Positions 62,301 to 64,000 of a DNA stretch of 64,000 nt are shown piece by piece. A model generated the notes under the pieces. It was not told where the DNA came from. It worked only from the letters and a program-made list of their open reading frames with translations, and did not search any database. Positions within the stretch are counted from its first letter, which is position 1, and every line of letters begins with the position of its first letter. The position numbers and the translations under genes are program-made. Origin of the DNA: Myxocyprinus asiaticus (Eukaryota > Chordata > Actinopteri > Cypriniformes > Catostomidae); contig NC_059393.1 in the NCBI RefSeq assembly GCF_019703515.2, forward strand, positions 15,744,501-15,808,500, read 5' to 3'.

Positions 62301-63715
62301 CAAACTTTGGTTTCAACAGCCGGACAAATAAAACACCTTACTGTAACCCAGTACTGCCAGTCGTTGTGCTTCTCTTGGTTTTAGCGTCCATTACTTAAAT
62401 CAATAAAAGGACACAGGGGCCACTGACATGTACACATTTCCAGGATACACAAATCAATCTTCTCTGCAAAACAGTAGAAGAAATGCCAATTGTTTTGCAT
62501 TTCACACTTTCCATGCAAAAATCAACATTACCAGATATTATGAGGGTTTAAGTTGCAGGGGAACACAAATTTCCTTGGAATCCAGATCTTTAAACCCCAA
62601 ATACTTAAATCCTATTATTCCATCAACCCTTAAAGTGTATTATTTGCCTCGTCTCTTGGTATATTTTAAACAGCCGTGGGCTGGTGTAAAGTGATTCACG
62701 AGGCCTCTCTTGTGAGGAAAATATTTAGTGCAGAAACCAAACCTTGTGCCACTAGCACTTCTGATCAAAACAGCATTTATTCTGTCACTTTGATGTAATT
62801 TTTAAAGATATCCTCTGGTTACACTGCTTCATATCTGCTAGGGAGACCAATCTAATCCAGTTGAACCCAATAACTGAATCTCATTCAGTAAGGGTGTCCC
62901 TAAATAACATATGAAGCAATTTGTCAAACCAACAAAGGACTGAGGTAATAAGTTGGATTAAATCAAAGGCAATTGGACACTTTTACATGCTCAAACTGTT
63001 TATGCTTTAGAAAGGGCTCTAACAATCACCATATGTCACTCAGAACTTCAAGAGACCTAGAGTACAAAGATAAAATGACGAACAAGCGACATCAACTCAT
63101 TTAAAGAGCAAATCGCTGGCCATGATGTTGCCATCACAACGACCAGTAGCGAAATTGTCATATCACCTTTGTCGACATGCCTTAATCACCCAGAAACTGC
63201 CGTGGAAAGGGAGATGATGTGGAAATGGCCATTTCTTCCACCAGTTTTGTTGTCAACAAGGCACATTCCAGACATCCTGGTTATTAAACATGGCTGGGAC
63301 TTAAGGGGGGCTAGGAGGGGCATTGCCCCCCTAGATCCCCCAAGAAACTTCTGAAGCTCCCGCTGTAACTGTCAGCGAAATGATCAAGGGGCACTCCGCC
63401 CCCCGGACTGACAGCGAAGCGAGCAACGTTCAGGAAAGGGATATTACAGACATCCCTGTGGGTGACACATCTTGTTAAGCTAAAAGTAACTACTCAAACA
63501 GACACAAAGGATGTCTGCAAAGACAGCTGTCACCCTTAATAACATCCTTTCATGAAAACATATCTTAAAAATGGTTTGAATATATACAAATCTTTCCTAT
63601 TTGGTGACAGCATCAGTCTTTATACTAAAACAATAACCATAGTGTGTCCAACATACCTGAGATAACGCAATGGCTCTATAGTCTCTGGTTCTTTCTCGTT
63701 GGAGCTGTGATTCAT
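19526..63715 (-). CDS. yjefn3: YjeF N-terminal domain-containing protein 3 (AIBP2), complete coding region, six exons
   Basis: Joining 63715-63657, 36833-36725, 27903-27793, 24776-24663, 24538-24388 and 19722-19526 gives an uninterrupted 246-residue protein. Every intron is GT-AG, and the junction phases (2, 0, 0, 0, 1) agree. The protein is a single YjeF_N (Rossmann-like) domain. [10 protein letters not shown] helix lies near residues 34-42, the glycine-rich loop [10 protein letters not shown] at 74-83, DAILG at 144-148, SGWD at 181-184, and LTAPKK at 201-206, and the tail is rich in aromatic and acidic residues. The N-terminus is hydrophilic, with no signal or mitochondrial peptide, unlike NAXE. 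Family knowledge: NAXE epimerises damaged NAD(P)HX, whereas the YJEFN3/AIBP2 paralogue binds apoA-I, promotes cholesterol efflux and in zebrafish acts in vascular and blood-stem-cell development. The loop departs from the NAXE form (NNGGDG), which favours yjefn3 over naxe, as does the AGRF motif of the last exon. The introns are 26.8, 8.8, 3.0, 0.12 and 4.7 kb, and the large ones are full of transposons. cilp2 follows on the same strand. Certain for the family, very likely for the paralogue. Confidence 0.94.
20620..20728. repeat. left part of an older repeat interrupted by Tc1-like elements
   Basis: The words TCTTTATTTATAAAGCACAT and CAAAGTGCTTTACAGATAAA are typical of a fish repeat whose continuation (GTTCCAGAGATTAGG, near 23085) lies on the far side of two Tc1-like copies and their microsatellites. 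Homology is inferred from word content. Confidence 0.5.
20728..20761. repeat. (TA)n microsatellite
   Basis: About 16 TA units directly before a Tc1-like element. Confidence 0.9.
20762..21551 (-). mobile_element. Tc1-like deletion derivative, minus orientation
   Basis: Both ends are present (CACTGGCAGCCAAAAGTGTG and its inverse). The minus strand carries only the N-terminal, DNA-binding half of the transposase (open at 21179-20949, [20 protein letters not shown]). The catalytic half is deleted just inside the left end. It belongs to the same family as the copies at 13.8 and 31 kb but has a different deletion. Confidence 0.85.
21549..21580. repeat. (GT)n microsatellite
   Basis: About 14 GT units joining two Tc1-like elements. 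Confidence 0.95.
21582..22908 (+). mobile_element. Tc1-like element with long inverted repeats, internally deleted
   Basis: It begins CAGTGCATCTGGAAAGTATT and ends with its reverse complement; the inverted repeats are about 200 bases. The catalytic C-terminal half of the transposase is open at 22313-22696 ([36 protein letters not shown]). The first half is frameshifted and lacks the DNA-binding region, about 280 bases shorter than the copy at 34.6 kb. In yjefn3 intron 5. Confidence 0.87.
22915..23410. repeat. right part of the interrupted older repeat
   Basis: The words GGGAGACTGTTCCAGAGATT, AGGCCTTACCACAGAAAAGG and the following sequence continue the repeat that starts at 20620. No open frame is kept. 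Confidence 0.45.
23419..23685 (-). mobile_element. LINE (L2/CR1-like) ORF2 fragment
   Basis: The minus-strand frame reads [20 protein letters not shown], then [30 protein letters not shown] and NRPKYCL. This is the linker typical between the endonuclease and reverse transcriptase of fish L2/CR1-type LINEs. Only about 88 residues remain. In yjefn3 intron 5. Confidence 0.65.
23733..23800. repeat. single unit related to the 72-bp minisatellite at 28.8 kb
   Basis: GGAACACTCCTGTTGTAATC, then AACTAAGCTGTCTACACTGC, matches the minisatellite unit almost base for base over about 45 positions, with no tandem copies here. Confidence 0.6.
24388..24538 (-). CDS. yjefn3: yjefn3 coding exon 5
   Basis: This exon has 151 bases, encodes residues 132-181 and leaves one base for a Gly codon completed by exon 6. 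Motifs are NLVIDAILG (with the family Asp), a charged loop [12 protein letters not shown], and [16 protein letters not shown]. The loop replaces the GFSF-type segment of NAXE. The donor is GTATTTG. The acceptor (CCTGACCAG) has a weak pyrimidine tract, which is tolerable in so short an intron. Confidence 0.92.
24663..24776 (-). CDS. yjefn3: yjefn3 coding exon 4
   Basis: This exon has 114 bases, phase 0 at both ends, and encodes residues 94-131. The sequence opens with [12 protein letters not shown] and continues through a [14 protein letters not shown] segment to LPTE, all conserved in the NAXE/YJEFN3 family. The acceptor is AAATGTAG and the donor GTAGGTG. Only 124 bases of intron separate it from exon 5, by far the shortest intron of the gene. 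Confidence 0.92.
25079..26653. mobile_element. hAT-like non-autonomous element (TAGTGGTCGGCCGATAT ends), yjefn3 intron 3
   Basis: The inverted ends are GTGGTCGGCCGATAT and (reverse complement) GTGGTCGACCGATAT. The direct repeat TGTGTGGAT flanks both sides (25070-25078 and 26654-26662). Inside are a direct duplication of about 135 bases (25392-25530 and 25611-25745), a palindrome at 26375-26480 and a TA microsatellite. There is no transposase. Confidence 0.8.
26484..26541. repeat. (TA)n microsatellite
   Basis: About 28 TA units within the hAT-like element, next to a long palindrome. Confidence 0.9.
27166..27549 (-). mobile_element. tRNA-derived SINE, minus orientation
   Basis: The body (CAATTTGGAATGCCCAATTC, GACTCTACCCTCCCTAGCAA) and an inverted tRNA-like head at 27493-27549, with B box GTTTGAATCC on the minus strand (27501-27510), fit a common cyprinid SINE. 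The A-box end is decayed. In yjefn3 intron 3. Confidence 0.65.
27620..27775 (-). mobile_element. tRNA-headed SINE beside the yjefn3 exon 3 donor
   Basis: On the minus strand it reads GGCATAGTGGGTAGTGCACA (A-box region), then GGTTCTAATCC (B box), then a TCTCTCTCCACTATCCTAT body. The head begins about 20 bases after the exon 3 donor. It is the same family as the fragments at 5.7 and 30.9 kb. Confidence 0.65.
27793..27903 (-). CDS. yjefn3: yjefn3 coding exon 3 (glycine-rich loop)
   Basis: This exon has 111 bases, phase 0 at both ends, and encodes residues 57-93. The acceptor follows a long CT-repeat tract (minus-strand TCTCTC, 27904-27935), and the donor is the strong GTAAGTA. It carries the first beta strand and loop ([14 protein letters not shown]) and then [10 protein letters not shown]. 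In NAXE the equivalent loop reads NNGGDG and binds the nucleotide; here the second Gly and the Asp are replaced. A tRNA-headed SINE begins about 20 bases into the downstream intron. Confidence 0.94.
28802..29295. repeat. 72-bp minisatellite, about seven copies, yjefn3 intron 2
   Basis: Units begin ACTAGAACACTCCTGTT at 28802, 28873, 28945, 29017, 29089, 29161 and 29232, a spacing of 71 or 72 bases. Each contains TAATCAGCTAAGC and GCAAGCTAGCAACGCAATAC. Since 72 is divisible by three, the minus strand is open across them, which is incidental. Confidence 0.95.
30850..30952 (-). repeat. tRNA-headed SINE fragment, cut by a Tc1-like insertion
   Basis: The inverted B box GGTTCGAATCT and flanking words (GACCTAGGTC, CCAACAGCTC) match the SINE at 27.7 kb. 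The A-box side is interrupted at 30952 by a Tc1-like element. Confidence 0.5.
30953..32159 (+). mobile_element. Tc1-like deletion derivative, both ends intact
   Basis: It starts CACTGGCGGCCAAAAGTTTG and ends CGTTTGGACGCCAGTG. The N-terminal transposase half is open in pieces (31373-31567, 31507-31780). At about 31795 the frame jumps from RVLW to [12 protein letters not shown], deleting the central catalytic region. The 3' piece, 31773-32117, holds the C-terminus. The junction matches that of the 13.8-kb copy. TA flanks both ends. Confidence 0.88.
32331..32380. repeat. (TA)n microsatellite
   Basis: About 24 TA units, 170 bases after a Tc1-like element. Confidence 0.9.
34585..36189 (+). mobile_element. 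Tc1-like element (DD34E), near full length, nested
   Basis: The length is 1,605 bases. The inverted repeats are about 200 bases with ends CAGTGCATCCGGAAAGTATT, flanked by TA. The transposase is the best kept in the window. The start region has a stop at codon 11 (TGA, where the 21.9-kb copy has CGA). Then 35076-35624 and 35449-35979 are open in different frames, so a frameshift lies between. The catalytic triad is visible as [16 protein letters not shown] and NPTEHLW, with exactly 34 residues between the last Asp and Glu. A short deletion precedes SQTMRKK. Not functional. Confidence 0.9.
36189..36211. repeat. (TA)n microsatellite
   Basis: About 11 TA units at the exit of the nested Tc1-like element. 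Confidence 0.85.
36725..36833 (-). CDS. yjefn3: yjefn3 coding exon 2
   Basis: This exon has 109 bases. The acceptor is preceded by a pyrimidine-rich run (TTTCTCTTTCCATTGTAG), and the donor is GTTTGT. It encodes residues 20-56, including [20 protein letters not shown], the conserved N-terminal helices of the YjeF_N domain in YJEFN3 and NAXE. It ends in phase 0. Both flanking introns are large (26.8 kb and 8.8 kb), so the exon sits isolated among repeats. Confidence 0.93.
37325..37440 (-). repeat. cypriniform miniature DNA repeat fragment
   Basis: It contains AGTCACCATTCACTTTGCAT and, inverted, the GTTCCACGGAAGAA segment of the GGATAGTTCACCC family. Confidence 0.5.
39130..39255. repeat. cypriniform miniature DNA repeat fragment with hairpin
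   Basis: GTCACCATTTACTGTC and GAAAGTGAATGGTGAC form the family's internal hairpin. Confidence 0.5.
39573..40745. mobile_element. inverted-repeat DNA element, yjefn3 intron 1
   Basis: The ends GGGTTCACACATCCTCCGTG and its inverse at 40720-40742 are nearly perfect over 22 bases; GTGAG-rich words continue inward. No target duplication was clear. The middle (about 39867-40440, starting AGGTGCTATGTGTAAGATTG) looks like a second repeat inserted in it. Confidence 0.65.
41950..41966. repeat. short (TA)n tract
   Basis: About nine TA units in intron 1. Confidence 0.7.
43474..43577 (-). repeat. cypriniform miniature DNA repeat, partial copy
   Basis: GTGTTCCACGGAAGAAC and TTCATTTTTGGGTGAATAAT are the family's inverted body and terminus. 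Confidence 0.6.
44154..44462 (+). mobile_element. miniature inverted-repeat element, full copy of the GGATAGTTCACCC family
   Basis: The left end AAATAGTTCAACCGAAAAT is mirrored by the right end ATTTTTGGGTGACCTATCCCTT. Internal words are TTGTTCCAAACCTGTATGAC and CTTCGTGGAACACAATAGAT. It is about 300 bases with no coding capacity. Of the nine or so copies here, this one shows both ends. Confidence 0.7.
44917..45350. mobile_element. miniature inverted-repeat element (GAGCTGCCT ends)
   Basis: AACCAGGCGAGCTGCCTACA at the left is mirrored by AGGCAGCTCACTAGGTTTT at the right, with inner GCTGCCTACATAG words. Related words occur at 26120-26160. Confidence 0.6.
48390..48600 (-). repeat. dispersed repeat related to copies at 4.5 and 52.2 kb
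   Basis: CTGAAATCGGTCTGTGCTTT and GTGAGCTCCAGTTTCCAGGT are the inverse of words at 52230-52340. Confidence 0.55.
50105..50130. repeat. (ATT)n microsatellite
   Basis: About seven ATT units. Confidence 0.8.
50324..50380. repeat. (TA)n microsatellite
   Basis: About 28 TA units, with no recognisable transposon end beside it. Confidence 0.9.
50950..51200 (+). repeat. cypriniform short repeat, long partial copy
   Basis: TTCTTCCAAAAATTAAATTG, CATTTGTTCCAAACCTGTAT and GTAGTCCATATGACT are family words. The left terminus is decayed and the right end unclear. Confidence 0.6.
52190..52380 (+). repeat. dispersed repeat related to copies at 4.5 and 48.4 kb
   Basis: CCCAGAAACTGGAGCTCATT and GCACAGACCGATTTCAGCTG are shared with the other copies. 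A further fragment is at 54395-54440. Confidence 0.55.
52400..53550. repeat. dispersed repeat related to 2.7-3.8 kb, with GATGTCT-rich block
   Basis: TTTCTGTGAATCAGTTCAAA (52558) and AAATACATAAATATCCATAT (near 53450) have counterparts at 2.9 and 3.65 kb. The block 53110-53345 is built from degenerate AGACATCT words. The class is unknown. Confidence 0.4.
55086..55186 (-). repeat. cypriniform miniature DNA repeat, partial copy
   Basis: GTCATACGGTTTGGAACGAG, AAATAATGACAGAACTTTCA and TTTTGGGTGAACTATTCCTT are the inverse of the family's left half, the cleanest terminus in the window. Confidence 0.7.
57480..57793 (+). pseudogene. relic of a hAT-like transposase (zinc-finger-type family)
   Basis: The plus frame 57530-57793 is open and reads [54 protein letters not shown] and VICNILV. 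I associate this with a multicopy transposase-like protein of cyprinid genomes, where it follows an N-terminal zinc finger. Here the N-terminus is lost and the frame ends at 57793, so it is a fragment. It lies in yjefn3 intron 1, antisense to the gene, without splice signals I can tie to an mRNA. Confidence 0.55.
57794..58032 (+). other. open segment following the transposase relic, unidentified
   Basis: The frame 57751-58032 is open ([40 protein letters not shown]). It may be a shifted or internally deleted continuation of the same transposon, but I do not recognise a domain. Confidence 0.3.
58035..58110. repeat. cypriniform miniature DNA repeat fragment
   Basis: CTGTCACCATTCACTTGCAT is the hairpin word of the family, followed by CTGTGACTGAGGCT. 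Confidence 0.45.
58553..58710 (+). repeat. cypriniform miniature DNA repeat, partial copy
   Basis: GGGATAGTTCACACACAAAT, CCTCACCCTCATGTTGTTCC and the GTCACCATTCACTTTCA hairpin word are present. Confidence 0.7.
59245..59412. repeat. AACCATGG-rich dispersed repeat
   Basis: Degenerate words AACCCTGGTTTTACTACAGT, AATCATGGTT, AACCATGGTTCT and GTGAACCATGGTTAA are arranged with partial inverted symmetry, as in a common cyprinid short repeat. Confidence 0.5.
60021..60188. mobile_element. miniature inverted-repeat element (CCTGCTGGAAAAAAA ends)
   Basis: The left end CCTGCTGGAAAAAAACATCT and the reverse complement of the right end (CCTGCTGGAAAAAAAATCTT) continue into TTAAACCAGCCTA on both sides. About 168 bases, non-coding. 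Confidence 0.8.
60626..60650. repeat. poly(A) tract
   Basis: A run of about 22 A followed by a short TA tract. Confidence 0.85.
61338..61648. repeat. foldback (palindromic) structure
   Basis: GTCTGTGGTTAATGTTATTA (61339) is mirrored by AAGTAACATTAACCACAGAC (61629-61648). The symmetry continues inward through CCTCAAATGAAGCTGC and GCAGCTAC..TTTGAGG to GCTAACAGGTTGCTA and TAGCTACTCGTTAGC. Arms are about 150 bases with many mismatches. Confidence 0.65.
63657..63715 (-). CDS. yjefn3: yjefn3 coding exon 1 (start codon)
   Basis: This exon has 59 coding bases. It starts with ATG at 63715-63713 and encodes 19 residues beginning [11 protein letters not shown] and ending LRYL, plus two bases. The donor GTATGT is at 63656-63651. 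The phase (two bases left over) joins exactly to the single base that opens exon 2, making a Ser codon. The N-terminus is polar and acidic, so the product is expected in the cytosol or released without a signal peptide. The ATG is the first in this frame next to a good donor. An upstream non-coding exon cannot be excluded. Confidence 0.9.
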
Positions 63716-64000
63716 CTTGATGGGTTTGTGATGAACTGATGATTGGTGATGAGATTCTCTTGTCACAGTCCCCCCGTTATTGCAGTCTCTTTTCTCACTC
63801 TGTGTGCCCTGCTTCTCTCTATCTCCACTGGCTTACTGGCTGATAAACCAGGCTCCACGCATAGATCAGCTACTCTTACTGGAAGTGTCAGCCAATTATG
63901 AGGCAGGGAGACACCATGAGTACCGTCTGATTGGCTGAACACCATTGATGCTGGAAGCTTAGTCAACCATAAACTGCATCCCTTTCAGATGGAGCATCCT
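63716..64000 (-). promoter_or_regulatory. 5' flank of yjefn3 (5' UTR and proximal promoter expected)
   Basis: These 285 bases precede the yjefn3 start codon. On the minus strand, a CCAAT pentamer lies about 215 bases upstream (63930-63934) and a second near 63742. No clear TATA box was seen. There is an open frame at 63966-63763, but it lacks recognisable domains and is probably chance within 5' UTR or promoter sequence. The assignment rests only on position. Confidence 0.4.

Larger units (their letters stand above)
36834..63656. other. yjefn3 intron 1 (26.8 kb), overall
   Basis: Between the repeats listed separately I find no exon with matching splice sites and phase, no RNA gene and no long open frame. 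Stretches such as 41100-43470, 45360-48380, 48610-50100, 51200-52180, 55190-57470 and 61650-63650 are AT-rich sequence in which I see nothing assignable. Confidence 0.6.

Overview
The window is vertebrate nuclear DNA, most likely from a cypriniform (carp- or zebrafish-like) ray-finned fish. The evidence is interrupted genes with GT-AG introns, many decayed Tc1/mariner elements, tRNA-headed SINEs, and short DNA-transposon relics of kinds I associate with cyprinid genomes. There is no prokaryotic gene organisation, CRISPR array, rRNA, or complete standalone tRNA. Less than 2 percent is protein-coding. Two host genes are supported, both on the minus strand and in tandem. yjefn3 (YjeF N-terminal domain-containing 3, also called AIBP2) is complete. 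Its six coding exons run from 63715 down to 19526, all splice sites are consensus-like, all phases agree, and the product is 246 residues. Downstream of it, the 5' part of cilp2 (cartilage intermediate layer protein 2) is present as three exons at 8642-8579, 2045-1950 and 1365-1096, and the gene continues past the left edge. The human locus has the same order and relative orientation (YJEFN3 then CILP2), which supports both identifications. Layout: 1-8642 holds cilp2 exons 1-3 and introns with old repeats. 8643-19525 is the intergenic stretch, and 9677-17598 of it is almost wholly Tc1/mariner elements joined end to end through TA/TG microsatellites, including a three-level nest (Tc1-like, then hAT-like, then another inverted-repeat element). 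19526-27903 holds yjefn3 exons 6 to 3, with two Tc1-like copies, a LINE fragment, an hAT-like element with a 9-bp target duplication, and two SINEs. 27904-36724 is intron 2, with a 72-bp minisatellite, a Tc1-like deletion derivative and a second three-level nest. 36834-63656 is the 26.8-kb intron 1, with many short dispersed repeats, a hAT-like transposase relic near 57.5 kb and a foldback structure near 61.5 kb. yjefn3 belongs to the NAXE/YjeF_N family, but its glycine-rich loop is altered from the epimerase form. That fits its known role as an apoA-I-binding-protein-like factor in cholesterol efflux rather than NAD(P)HX repair. cilp2 encodes a secreted cartilage-matrix protein; its signal peptide and mucin-type WxxW domain are in the window. 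I see no functional link between the two genes beyond conserved neighbourhood. I found no convincing undescribed biological system. The most notable features are the nested and concatenated transposon architecture, a deletion derivative that was clearly copied, and a SINE lying next to a splice donor.
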